From contig NZ_CAKZTI010000054.1 in NCBI RefSeq assembly GCF_937921625.1, positions 1 to 64,000 of the forward strand: a DNA stretch of 64,000 nt, read 5' to 3'. Made by a program: the position numbers and the translations under genes. Below the pieces are notes generated by a model, which saw nothing but the letters and a program-made list of their open reading frames with translations, made no database searches and was not told the DNA's origin. Source of the DNA: an uncultured Campylobacter sp. (GTDB taxonomy: Bacteria > Campylobacterota > Campylobacteria > Campylobacterales > Campylobacteraceae). Of this stretch, positions 36,361 to 45,392 are shown one piece after another; positions within the stretch are counted from its first letter, which is position 1; the number at the start of each line of letters is the position of its first letter.

Positions 36361-37228
36361 GCACGCTTTGAAACATACGGCGGCTCTGCGCGGCGAGTTT
36401 AAATTTTAACACGCGGCACTTGAAAGCGAGCAAAATTCCGTCGCAGCAGAATTTTAGCTAAAACGAAAGCGCGCTCCGTGTTGCACGTCTTTGGTGAAAT
36501 TTGATACGACGAAATTCCGTATCGCTCGGGGGACAATGTCCTACGGCTACGTTATCGCTAGAAAAAATTTTATGGTGCGCGTAGTGATTTGCAATCCTTA
36601 CGCGGCGAGGTTGTCAAGATAAAATTCCGCGCCGCTACGCGTATAGCAGTTTGTAATTATTGCCGCGGCGATGTTATGACGAGGCGGAATTCGCGCCCGC
36701 TGCCGAGCGCATCGAATCGCATTTTTTACTGAGGCATTGCCACGCGGCGAAATTTTGATATGAAAGGCAGCGTCGTGCGATAAAATTTTATATTGCGACG
36801 CGACGTTAAGGCTAGCGAGGTCGTGCTGCGACGGAAGTTTTATCACCGCATCTGCGATACGAAATTTCGTATCGCAGCGCTTCTTGTGGCAAATTTTATA
36901 TCGCCGAGCGGTGCCAAAGTGAGTAAATTTTACCCGAGCGAAATCCAGGTCGTAGTGGCGTGCGATCAAGACGTGTCGCAGTTTTTGAGGAAGCCGAGGA
37001 GGGGCTACTTGCAAGGGTGTATTTCTTGCAAAAGAGGCGCCGCTCTGCAGCGGAGCAATGCACCGCTCGCCCGCCGAGCTCTGATTAACCGGTGCGCTTA
37101 GAGGTGCGAGCCATAGCTCGCGTTTTATTCTGCTTCGCTGCGCTCGTAAAAGATGCCGACAGCGACTAGTGCTATATTTGTTTTGCACTGCGGGCGGAAT
37201 TTTAAAATTTACATAAAAAGGAAAATCT
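36361..37228. other. Long non-coding spacer with palindromes
   Basis: 868 bases with no acceptable gene. Open frames at 36598-37260 (minus) and 36793-37101 (plus) lack ribosome sites and look like chance frames in repetitive GC/AATTT mosaic DNA. A perfect 26-base palindrome centred on AAATTT lies at 36852-36877; a related imperfect one with GATACG/CGTATC arms lies near 36506-36526. Confidence 0.6.
36852..36877. repeat. Perfect 26-bp palindrome centred on AAATTT
   Basis: Reading from CTGCGATACG through the central AAATTT, both strands are identical over 26 bases. The centre is also an RAATTY word. Confidence 0.85.
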
Positions 37229-38413
37229 ATGCAACTAAAAAAGATAACGCCGTTAAGCAACGAATATCTCGAAAAGCTCGGCTTTTACTGGCACACGGAC
37301 ACAGACGAGACCCCTTACGTCAGCGACGAGATTGTGCGCGTGAGCGCTGCGGAGGCGGATGCATACTACGAAGCGGCGAACGAGCTATACGAGATGTTTA
37401 TAGCAGCCGCGCAGCACGTCATCGACAATAACCTCTTCCACGAGCTCGGCATCCCCTTCAACCTCGTAGATCTAATCAAACAAAGCTGGGAAAACGAGGT
37501 GCACTGGCACCTATACGGGCGCTTTGATTTCGCAGGTGGGCTGGACGGCAAGCCGATCAAGCTGATAGAATTTAACGCCGACACGCCTACAGCAGTGTTT
37601 GAGACGGCGATCATCCAGTGGGCGATGCTCAAAGAAAACGGCATGGACGAGGCGAGCCAGTTCAACGACCTCTACGACGCGCTGCGCGATAATTTCAAGC
37701 GGCTCGTGGTGCTTGACGGCGAGCTGGAGGACTTTTCTAAATTTTATGAGGGGTGGAAAATTTTATTTAGCAGCGTCGCGGGCAATGTCGAGGACGAAAA
37801 GACGACGAAGCTTTTGCAGCAGACCGCGGAGGATGCGGGCTTTACGACGCGCTTTGCCTACGTGGACGAGGTGGAATTTAACGACGAAGAGGGCGTGTTT
37901 TTTGAGGGCGAAAACTACGAGTATTGGTTCAAGCTGATCCCTTGGGAGGCGATCGCGATCGAGGAGGGCGAGCTCGCGCTCATCTTAAAAAACATCGTGC
38001 AAAATCAAAAGGCTATCATTCTAAACCCCGCATACACGCTGCTTTTCCAAAGCAAGGGGATTATGAAAATCCTGTGGGATCTGTATCCGAACCACCCCCT
38101 GCTGCTGCAAAGCTCCTTTTCGCCGATCATCGGTAAAAAGATGATCAAAAAGCCGTTTTTGGCGCGCGAGGGGGCGAACGTGGCGATTTTCGACGCGGAC
38201 GGCAAAAAGATAGAGGAAAACGGCGGCGAATACGGAAATCAGAAATTTTTATATCAGGAATTTTACGAGCTCAACAAAGACGAGCGCGCCCAGAGCTACC
38301 AAGCGGGGGTATTTTTCGCATACGAAGGCTGCGCGCTGGGCTTCCGCAAGGGCGGCGAGATACTCAATAATCTCTCAAAATTTGTGGGGCACTACATCGA
38401 GGATGCGCAGTAG
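37229..38413 (+). CDS. Glutathionylspermidine synthase-like ATP-grasp protein (Cj0372-like)
   Basis: A 394-residue cytoplasmic protein matching the synthetase half of Gss. The acidic N-terminus has LGFYWHTDTDETPYVSDEIV. FNADTPTAVFETAIIQW is the conserved preATP-grasp/substrate motif, and LYPNHPLLLQSSF with KPFLAREGANVAIF the ATP-grasp end. The amidase domain of E. coli Gss is absent. It could ligate a carboxyl to a polyamine or other amine; the substrate is unproven. It is the Cj0372 position in the conserved block. Confidence 0.85.
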   Translation: MQLKKITPLSNEYLEKLGFYWHTDTDETPYVSDEIVRVSAAEADAYYEAANELYEMFIAAAQHVIDNNLFHELGIPFNLVDLIKQSWENEVHWHLYGRFDFAGGLDGKPIKLIEFNADTPTAVFETAIIQWAMLKENGMDEASQFNDLYDALRDNFKRLVVLDGELEDFSKFYEGWKILFSSVAGNVEDEKTTKLLQQTAEDAGFTTRFAYVDEVEFNDEEGVFFEGENYEYWFKLIPWEAIAIEEGELALILKNIVQNQKAIILNPAYTLLFQSKGIMKILWDLYPNHPLLLQSSFSPIIGKKMIKKPFLAREGANVAIFDADGKKIEENGGEYGNQKFLYQEFYELNKDERAQSYQAGVFFAYEGCALGFRKGGEILNNLSKFVGHYIEDAQ

Positions 38414-38997
38414 TGGCGCGGCAAATTTTATAAAATTTGAGAAATTTTAGAGCGGCGGCTTTTGGCGATAAATTTGGCGGCAAGGCCCTCGCCGCGGTAA
38501 TTTATCGCTCGGCGGCAGCGGAATTTAACGCTAGGAGGCTACGGCGAAATTTAACGTAGCGTCGCGATCGGAATTCTGCGCGGATAAAATTTCGCGCAAG
38601 TTAAATTTGCGTGAGTTGAAATTCCGCGCGGAGCGAGATTTGCGCACATTAAAATTTTAAAATTTAAACGCGAGCGACAAAAATTTATCTCTCGCTTCGA
38701 CATGAAATTAGAATTTTAAAATTTAGACGCAGGTTTCAGCGGCGGTAAAATTTACCGCTTATTTCGATGTGAGTTAGAATTTTAAAATTTAACGCTCCGC
38801 GCGCTGCAAGCATTAAATTTTGCGAGGGCAGAATTCGCGATAGTTAAATTCCGCTAGAGCAAATTTCCGCAATAGCTAAATTTCGTGAGTTAAAATTTGC
38901 CGTTTAAGCGCCGTGCTCCGAATCGCGCAATGGAATTTAGCGGCTAAATTTAACCGCGCTGCTACGACTTAAAATTTTAAAACGCAAAGGGGAAAAT
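38414..38997. repeat. RAATTY-dense non-coding spacer
   Basis: No gene in 584 bases. By hand count it holds 27 RAATTY words (AAATTT, GAATTT, AAATTC, GAATTC), about one per 22 bases, embedded in a GC-rich mosaic; base composition alone would give about one. Three copies of a GAATTTTAAAATTT-type palindrome are spaced by about 65 bases (38643-38785). Confidence 0.7.
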
Positions 38998-39930
38998 ATG
39001 AAAATCGTATGTTTGGATGCCGCGACGCTGGGAGCCGATGCCGATCTTAGCGAGATTGCGAGCTTAGGCGAGTTTGAAAGCTACGAGATGACCGAGCCTG
39101 CGCAAACCGCGCAGCGCCTAGCGGGCGCCGATGTCGTCATCACCAACAAAGTCCTAATCACGGATGAAATCATGGCACAAACCGCGCTTAAGCTGATCTG
39201 CGTAAGCGCCACGGGCACGAATAATATCGATATGCAGGTAGCGCAGGCTCGCGGCATCGCAGTGAAAAACGTGGCTGGCTATTCGACGCAAAGCGTCGTG
39301 CAGCAGACCTTCGCGTCGCTGTTCGCGCTAACCAACGCGCTCGGATACTACGCGGATTACGGCAGCAGTGGCAAATGGTGCGAGAGCGAAATTTTTACCC
39401 ACATTGACGCGCCCATCAGCGAAATTTACGGCAAAGAATTCGGCGTCATCGGGCTTGGACAGATCGGCGCAAAGGTTGCCCGCATCGCCGCCGCGTTCGG
39501 CGCGAACGTGAGATACTACTCCACCGGCGGCGCGAACAACAACGGCGAGTTTGCCAGAGTGAGCTTGGACGCGCTTTTGAGGGCCTGCGACATTATCTCG
39601 ATCCACGCCCCGCTAAATGAAAAAACGGCGGGATTGATCGGCGAGACGGAGCTTGCGAAGATGAAAGAGGGGGCGATCTTGATGAATTTCGGCCGTGGCG
39701 GCATCGTGGACGAGGAGGCGCTGGCTCGCGCCGTGGACGAGCGAGGCCTGCGCGCGGCGCTTGACGTGCTGCAAACAGAGCCGATGAGGGCGGATCATCC
39801 GCTGCTGCGCGTGAAAAATCGCCGCAACGTCATCATCACGCCTCACATCGCATGGGCAAGCATCGAGGCCCGCAAACGGCTGATAAAGATGATCGCGCAA
39901 AATATTAGGGATTTTATGAACGGCAAATAA
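38998..39930 (+). CDS. D-2-hydroxyacid dehydrogenase (Cj0373-like)
   Basis: A 310-residue NAD-dependent dehydrogenase. The cofactor motif is GVIGLGQIGAKVARIA (about 150-165), then a second conserved ISIHAPLNEKTAGLI, and the catalytic His lies in ITPHIAWASIEAR; Arg and Glu of the triad fall in NFGRGGIVDEEAL and near DVLQTEP. It reduces 2-keto acids to D-2-hydroxy acids; exact substrate unknown. It completes the Cj0371-0373-like order. Confidence 0.92.
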   Translation: MKIVCLDAATLGADADLSEIASLGEFESYEMTEPAQTAQRLAGADVVITNKVLITDEIMAQTALKLICVSATGTNNIDMQVAQARGIAVKNVAGYSTQSVVQQTFASLFALTNALGYYADYGSSGKWCESEIFTHIDAPISEIYGKEFGVIGLGQIGAKVARIAAAFGANVRYYSTGGANNNGEFARVSLDALLRACDIISIHAPLNEKTAGLIGETELAKMKEGAILMNFGRGGIVDEEALARAVDERGLRAALDVLQTEPMRADHPLLRVKNRRNVIITPHIAWASIEARKRLIKMIAQNIRDFMNGK

Positions 39931-40119
39931 GCGCGGTTGAAACGCCGAAGCAAATTTAACAAAATCAAGATGCGGCACAAGGTCCACAAAGACTCTGCAC
40001 GCAGTATTTCAAAGCGCTGTATATAAAATTTTATTAACTGAAAAGAAGCGATACTGCTTCGGATAAAATTTTAAATTTACGCCGCGGATAAGCTATCTCT
40101 CCGCTTTGAATTCGTAGAT

Positions 40120-41265
40120 TTATCTTTTCTTATAAATTCTTTTTATGCTCATCCAAAATCCCGTAACTATAAAAAATAACACTGAAATCGCCGCTACGCA
40201 AAATAAGAACTTACCCGCCTCTCCGAAGATATAGCCCGAATGCACGCTCAAAACGGCTTTATGTATAGCAAACGGGCGCGGCATGGTGCTTTTCGCATCA
40301 TCATAGCGAGCATGCCGCAAGATGCCCTTTTTAACGTTTACACTCATCGTGTTCATATGCTCTTCGCCCTCTTCGCCTTTATCGAAATAAAAGATCATAA
40401 AATTTTCTCCATCTTTTTGGGCGATGATGTTAAAGAATTCGTAGTTTTCACCGCGTTCACGCTTAAAAATATCAAATGCCGTCTGAAAATTTAAGATTTT
40501 ATCTTCATCCTCAAGCGAAAATCCTCGCACTTCGGTAAAACTCGTTTTTCTAAAAATTTCCTTTTCCCCTAGCGCTCTGTTGGTGATTTTGGCTATCCAA
40601 TCATATGACCAATAAAGCCCACTAGCGCTTATCGTAAGCAAAACGGGCAGCAGCAAAACTCCGACCGCGCCGTGCAAGCTATATAAAAACGCATAACCTC
40701 TCGCTTTAAAATTTATCCTAAATGCGCGTAAAATCTTTCCTCTAAAGCTAGGATAATAGATCACCACGCCTGAAATTAAGACTAAAATAAACATAATTGT
40801 GCTAAACGCCACGATATTTTTGCCTATTACCCGCAGAGTTTCGTTTTTGCTTAGCCCAAATCCCAGATTGGTATGTAGGTTTAGCATTACGCCGATAAAC
40901 GTATCGCCTATGTTTTCCGAAGTAATTTCGCCGTTATAAGGATCTATAAAATATGATTTAAACTCGCCGCTGGAATCTGTACCGGAAAGCCTAATCGCCT
41001 CATTTTTATTTTGAGGAATTCTATAATAACTGAGCGTAAAACCGGGCTTGACTTTTCTGAAAATATTTAAAATTTCGGCGGGTTCGAGGGCGTCTTTTCC
41101 GCTCGGACTCACGAAAGATTTGCTTTGATTTAACGCATCTATAATCTCATCATGATACGAGATAATAGCGCCGCTAAGGGCTACGATTAAGATCGGCACG
41201 CAGCATATAAGCGTCAAAATAAGGTGGACGTTGAACCAAAATTTTTTCCTTTTTAGAATCGCCAT
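40120..41265 (-). CDS. PepSY-associated membrane protein
   Basis: A 381-residue inner-membrane protein with about four spans: one N-terminal (VHLILTLICCVPILIVALSG), two central (IVAFSTIMFILVLISGVVIYY; LLLPVLLTISASGLYW) and one C-terminal. Conserved His residues lie in spans 1 and 3 (KKFWFNVHL, SLHGAVG), as in PepSY_TM proteins linked to ferric-siderophore reduction. It is 51 bases downstream of the TonB-dependent receptor gene and cotranscribed; it would act on iron released in the periplasm. Confidence 0.85.
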   Translation of the reverse strand: MAILKRKKFWFNVHLILTLICCVPILIVALSGAIISYHDEIIDALNQSKSFVSPSGKDALEPAEILNIFRKVKPGFTLSYYRIPQNKNEAIRLSGTDSSGEFKSYFIDPYNGEITSENIGDTFIGVMLNLHTNLGFGLSKNETLRVIGKNIVAFSTIMFILVLISGVVIYYPSFRGKILRAFRINFKARGYAFLYSLHGAVGVLLLPVLLTISASGLYWSYDWIAKITNRALGEKEIFRKTSFTEVRGFSLEDEDKILNFQTAFDIFKRERGENYEFFNIIAQKDGENFMIFYFDKGEEGEEHMNTMSVNVKKGILRHARYDDAKSTMPRPFAIHKAVLSVHSGYIFGEAGKFLFCVAAISVLFFIVTGFWMSIKRIYKKR

Positions 41266-41315
41266 TAATTTCCTTAAATTTTAAATCCGCAGACGAAATT
41301 TTATGCGCCGCGAAT

Positions 41316-43286
41316 TTAAAAGTTCACGTTAAATCCAACCTGCGCCTTCATCCCGTCTACAACCATCATTTGATAATTTCCCGAGCGCGTTAGTACGAAT
41401 TCGTTGAATATGTTATAAAGCGTAAAATTTAAACTTGCGTCTTTTGTGACTTTATAGCTCGCGCCCAGATCAAAAAGCGTGTATGAGCGGATATCCTCAT
41501 CGTAGCTTAGGCTATCGCGCGTTCTACTATAATAATTTATTTGCGACCATAAGTTTAGCTTGGAGCTTACGTCGTAATCAAATCCTAGCTTTACCGAATG
41601 GATTGGAAAATTATTTAAGGTTTTGCCCTTCTCGCTACCCGTTTTTTGCTCGGATTTCGTATAGGCGTAGTTTGCATGCAGCTTCAAATTATCTAAAATT
41701 TGATAATCGTTACTTAGCTCTAGACCCCTAACCTCGGCTTCTCCGATATTTATAGTGTCCCAAATACCGCGCCTGTAAGTTTTGCCGTTATGCACGCAAG
41801 GATTTCCCGGTCTTGGGCGGCAAATTAATTTGGTAGAAATTCCATCTTTGATTTCGGTATAAAACGCAGTAGCGCTAAAGTTAAATTTATCGTTATCGTC
41901 GTAAGAAAACCCGCCTTCGTAGCTTATGCTACTTTCGGGCTTTAAAGAGCTTCTGCCGATCTGCGCTCCCTGACCTCCTGCAAATGGCAGGGCAAGGCCC
42001 TCGCTACGCTGCTTAATATCCGGAGTTGAATATCCCGTCGAAACGCCGCCTTTAATAGAAAAACTTTCGTTTAAACGATAAACGGCATAAGCGCGCGGTG
42101 ATATATGGCCGCCGTAGTCTTTATCTCGGTTATATCTGATTCCACCGGTTAGCGTTAAATCGTCAGTTAGATAAAAATCATCCTCGCCGTAGATCGAATA
42201 ATCCCATCTTTTGACATTTGCCTCATCTGCGGTAGTGGCGGCTTCGTTTAATCTCTCGCTTCGGTATTGCACGCCCAAACTCAAAGCATTTGAATCGAAA
42301 AAATATGAGCCTTTAGAATTTAGCGTAGTCGTTCTAAGATGTAGATCCTGGGCGCCGCTTTCTTTCATGCTATCGTAGTTTGCATAGCTATCTATCATAA
42401 ACTTATCGTATTTTCCCTGGTGAGACAGGCTTGCAGTGTAGCCTTTCATATCCTCTTTCGCAATATCGTTATTGCCTCCTGAGGTTGTTCGCGTACGCCC
42501 GTATGTACGTCTAAATTTATTATTTACTTTACGATAATCAAGCGCTACCTCATCGTTTTGCGTTACGTTATACATCAGTTTTGCGCCCATATTCGTCTCT
42601 TCATTATTTCTATTCGCATAAGGCTCTTTGTCCTCTATCTTTTCAAAAAATCTGCCGTAAAGTGCGATACCTAGCACGTCCGGGACGATAGCTCCGTTTA
42701 GATAAAAACCTGTTTGATAATCACCTTTTATTTGCGATTTTTTGGCAAAAGTATAGTATCCGTTTACATTGCCGCTAAGCTCATTTGAAAAGCCCTTGGT
42801 TATGATATTTATTACTCCGCCCATAGCGTCGCTGCCGTAAAGCGAGCTCATAGGCCCGCGGATGACCTCTATGCGCTCTATCGCATTTGCGGGAGGCAAG
42901 AAATTCTGGCTGCTGCCGATACTTCTTAATCCTTTATAAGCACTATCGCTGGTTGTAGGCTTGCCGTCGATTAAAATTTTCGTATATTTTTGAGATAGGC
43001 CTCTTAGGCTTATGCCTTTTCTAGATGCAGCACCTAGCGTTGCGGTAAAGGCACTCGGCAAATCTTTTAGCATTGCGGAGATATCTTGATAGTTGCGTTT
43101 TTGTATCTCTTTTTGCGTAAGAACGGAGATAGAAGCGGGTGCGTCTTGAATATTTTGCCGATAGCCCGTAGCACTGACTACGGTAATTTCGCCCAAATTT
43201 ACGCTTTTGCCTTGTTTTTCTAACTCACTCGATATCCCGGCTGTCGCTATAGCAGCAATCAGCGATAATTTATATATTGCGCGCAC
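41316..43286 (-). CDS. TonB-dependent outer-membrane receptor (CirA/FepA type)
   Basis: A 656-residue receptor. Signal peptide MRAIYKLSLIAAIATAGISS; TonB box region GEITVVSATG; plug domain with YGSDAMGGVINIITKG; then about 22 beta strands and a C-terminal Phe for outer-membrane assembly (VGFNVNF). A Cys pair occurs in a late extracellular loop (CRPRPGNPC). It starts with GTG behind AAGGGGC. Likely substrate is a catecholate-type siderophore or related iron complex, from family and neighbours; not proven. Divergent from an AraC regulator. Confidence 0.9.
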   Translation of the reverse strand: MRAIYKLSLIAAIATAGISSELEKQGKSVNLGEITVVSATGYRQNIQDAPASISVLTQKEIQKRNYQDISAMLKDLPSAFTATLGAASRKGISLRGLSQKYTKILIDGKPTTSDSAYKGLRSIGSSQNFLPPANAIERIEVIRGPMSSLYGSDAMGGVINIITKGFSNELSGNVNGYYTFAKKSQIKGDYQTGFYLNGAIVPDVLGIALYGRFFEKIEDKEPYANRNNEETNMGAKLMYNVTQNDEVALDYRKVNNKFRRTYGRTRTTSGGNNDIAKEDMKGYTASLSHQGKYDKFMIDSYANYDSMKESGAQDLHLRTTTLNSKGSYFFDSNALSLGVQYRSERLNEAATTADEANVKRWDYSIYGEDDFYLTDDLTLTGGIRYNRDKDYGGHISPRAYAVYRLNESFSIKGGVSTGYSTPDIKQRSEGLALPFAGGQGAQIGRSSLKPESSISYEGGFSYDDNDKFNFSATAFYTEIKDGISTKLICRPRPGNPCVHNGKTYRRGIWDTINIGEAEVRGLELSNDYQILDNLKLHANYAYTKSEQKTGSEKGKTLNNFPIHSVKLGFDYDVSSKLNLWSQINYYSRTRDSLSYDEDIRSYTLFDLGASYKVTKDASLNFTLYNIFNEFVLTRSGNYQMMVVDGMKAQVGFNVNF

Positions 43287-43327
43287 AAACGCCCCTTTTC
43301 TTATTAAAATTTAAACTCATTTTACTA

Positions 43328-43346
43328 TAATAAGATATGCATTATC
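43328..43346. promoter_or_regulatory. Possible Fur box in receptor/regulator divergent region
   Basis: TAATAAGATATGCATTATC matches the 19-base E. coli Fur consensus at about 13 positions, with a strong 3' half. Campylobacter Fur sites differ, so this is tentative. It lies between the two divergent iron-type genes. Confidence 0.3.
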
Positions 43347-43395
43347 AAGAAATACTAAACGGTAGAGGGAGTATTTTAAACGCTAAAGGGATAAG

Positions 43396-44352
43396 ATGAG
43401 CAAGGAGATAAGTTTAGATGATTTTTTGCAAAAAATATCTAACGACATTGAGCCGTCCAAGCAATGCGGGTATAGTAAAACCGAGCTTGAAAGCGAAAGC
43501 ATAAAATTTGGCTTTAGCTCTTTTTATACGGGCGGAGAGATAGGATATTATAGCAGCGATATAATTTGCAGAGATTTTCTTTTGCATCGCCACGAGCGAG
43601 GTAGCCGCTATTCATTTTTATTTTTCAATACGGGCGAAAATCCTATCTGCTTCAGATCGGATAAAGATCAATTCGTTTTGAATAAAGGTGAGTTTTGGCT
43701 CGGAACTATGCAAAGCAAATTGCGTGGCGTTCACGAGCTTGAAAATAAACACTATAAAAGCTCCTGCATAGCGCTTAGCACAGCTTTTGCAAATGAGCTG
43801 GGAATTTTAAAAAATTTGAATTTAGATCAAGCCGTTTGCATGAAGAAATTTAAAACAAGCGCCGTGCAAAATATTATTCTCAAAGAGCTCGAAAATGCCG
43901 CGATATACGACGGCAAAATACGCGAAATTTTTATGGAAAGTAAAATTTTAGAGATGCTTTATAGAAGTTTTCATAAATTTAATGAGCCCGAAAATGCACT
44001 TAGCCTTGATGAAAATCGCATAAAAACAGTTCAAAAAGCAAAGAAAATATTACTCGAAAATATGCAAAATCCACCTAGCATTAAAGAGCTCGCTCATCTT
44101 TGTGCTACGAATGAATTTGCACTAAAAAGGGATTTTAAAGCATATTTTGGCACGAGCGTTTATGCGATGCTGACAAATGAGCGGCTTGAGATTGCAAAAG
44201 AGCTATTGAGTCTAGATCAAATCAGCGTAAACGAAGCCGCCAAAATGGTCGGATATAATAATTTATCGCATTTTTCTAAAATTTTTAGGACTAAATTTAA
44301 CGTGCTGCCGACGCAACTGAAAAAGGATATAAAATTTTACTACTCGGATTAG
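43396..44352 (+). CDS. AraC-family regulator (PchR-like)
   Basis: A 318-residue regulator. The C-terminal about 100 residues hold two HTH units: PPSIKELAHLCATNEFALKRDFKAYF and ISVNEAAKMVGYNNLSHFSKIFRTKFNVLP, the classic AraC pattern. The N-terminus has HRHERGSRYSFLFF and a cupin-like region that would sense a ligand. PchR-type regulators activate adjacent siderophore receptors; its divergent position next to the receptor supports that. AAAGGG precedes the ATG. Confidence 0.9.
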   Translation: MSKEISLDDFLQKISNDIEPSKQCGYSKTELESESIKFGFSSFYTGGEIGYYSSDIICRDFLLHRHERGSRYSFLFFNTGENPICFRSDKDQFVLNKGEFWLGTMQSKLRGVHELENKHYKSSCIALSTAFANELGILKNLNLDQAVCMKKFKTSAVQNIILKELENAAIYDGKIREIFMESKILEMLYRSFHKFNEPENALSLDENRIKTVQKAKKILLENMQNPPSIKELAHLCATNEFALKRDFKAYFGTSVYAMLTNERLEIAKELLSLDQISVNEAAKMVGYNNLSHFSKIFRTKFNVLPTQLKKDIKFYYSD

Positions 44353-44470
44353 AATTTCTTGCGACCGGCTATCTTTTATAAGCCGCGCCCTTTCACAACC
44401 GCATATCAAAACATCATAAAATTTTATATCGCAACCGGGATCCGTAAAAATACGGAATTTAAATTATAAA

Positions 44471-44520
44471 TGCCGCCGAAGCCTTGGCGGCAAAGCAAGC
44501 TGCGATCAAATATCGCAGCT
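44471..44520 (-). terminator. Tandem hairpins after the binding-protein array
   Basis: Downstream of the array on the minus strand, a 9-bp stem (44512-44520 with 44498-44506, AGCTGCGAT arm) is followed by a 7-bp stem (44486-44492 with 44471-44477, TGCCGCC arm) and then TTTATAATTT. Confidence 0.65.
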
Positions 44521-44573
44521 GCGGGTATGTTTAGACGCCAAGGGGCGCCTTAAAATTTTAGATGCATCTAAAT

Positions 44574-45377
44574 TTAAAACAGGCTATAAACCTCATCGAG
44601 TGTGAAGTGCTTTTTATCGATCTTACCACCGTAGTATGGCTTGATATCCTCGTCAAAAGCCTTATGGAAAAATTTCGCTTTATACATTTTTACTAGACTG
44701 CTATTGACCGCATCAAGCAGCTCGGTATTGCCCTTAGATAGGGCAACAGCGATATAATCTACCTTGCCGAGGTTGATGATTTTTGCATCAAGTGCGGTAT
44801 CGTTTCTAGCGTATCCGAGTACGACCGTATTATCGTCGGCAAAGCCTATGCCCTCGCCAGCCTTTAGTCTGGCGACGCACTCATTCGCGTCGGTACATGT
44901 CGCAATCTCATAGCCCGCGTTTTTGAAGTGCTCCTCGGCAGTTGTGCCCTTAACGCTTAGAATTTTTTTATGCGCGATCTGATCTATTCTTGAAATATTA
45001 TCATCCTTACGGCTTAGCACGCCAATTTGCACTGAATAATACGGGTAAGAAAAATCGACTTTCTGAACGCGATCTTTTGTGACGGTGAGCTTGGATATGA
45101 TGAGATCTACTTTGTTTTGCTCCAGTGAGGGAACGCGATCTTTAGATGCTACGGAGATAAAGTCGATTTTGATCTTTTTATTGCCGAATAGATTTTTGAC
45201 TAACTCATTTGCCAAATCAACCTCAAAGCCCTTTAGCGTGCCGTTATCATCGAAGCTAAACGGAGGCTGGGAATCTTGCAAGCCTATGCGAATTTCGCCT
45301 GCTTGCTTGATATCTGCTAGGGAATTAGCGCAAAGCGCGCCAGCACCCAGCAAAATACTTAGTAGAATTTTTTTCAT
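44574..45377 (-). CDS. Family-3 amino-acid ABC binding protein, copy 4
   Basis: A 267-residue periplasmic protein with signal peptide MKKILLSILLGAGALCANS. GEIRIGLQDSQPPFSFDDNG, then SKDRVPSLEQNKVDLIISKLTVT (ligand Arg), and FADDNTVVLGYA (ligand Asp) follow the PEB1/CjaA pattern. A C-x5-C pair (CTDANEC) is shared by all four copies and may form a disulfide. It is the most divergent of the array (KHFTLDEVYSLF end) and last in the transcript, before a double hairpin. No permease or ATPase is adjacent. Confidence 0.9.
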   Translation of the reverse strand: MKKILLSILLGAGALCANSLADIKQAGEIRIGLQDSQPPFSFDDNGTLKGFEVDLANELVKNLFGNKKIKIDFISVASKDRVPSLEQNKVDLIISKLTVTKDRVQKVDFSYPYYSVQIGVLSRKDDNISRIDQIAHKKILSVKGTTAEEHFKNAGYEIATCTDANECVARLKAGEGIGFADDNTVVLGYARNDTALDAKIINLGKVDYIAVALSKGNTELLDAVNSSLVKMYKAKFFHKAFDEDIKPYYGGKIDKKHFTLDEVYSLF

Positions 45378-45392
45378 ATTTCGTCCTTTGAA

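Noticed and set aside
36793..37101. A 102-codon plus-strand open frame
   Set aside because: Lies antisense to the above in the same repetitive DNA, with no ribosome site or family resemblance.
36598..37260. A 220-codon minus-strand open frame
   Set aside because: No ribosome site, runs into the start of the Gss-like gene, no recognisable domain; its composition is that of the repetitive spacer.
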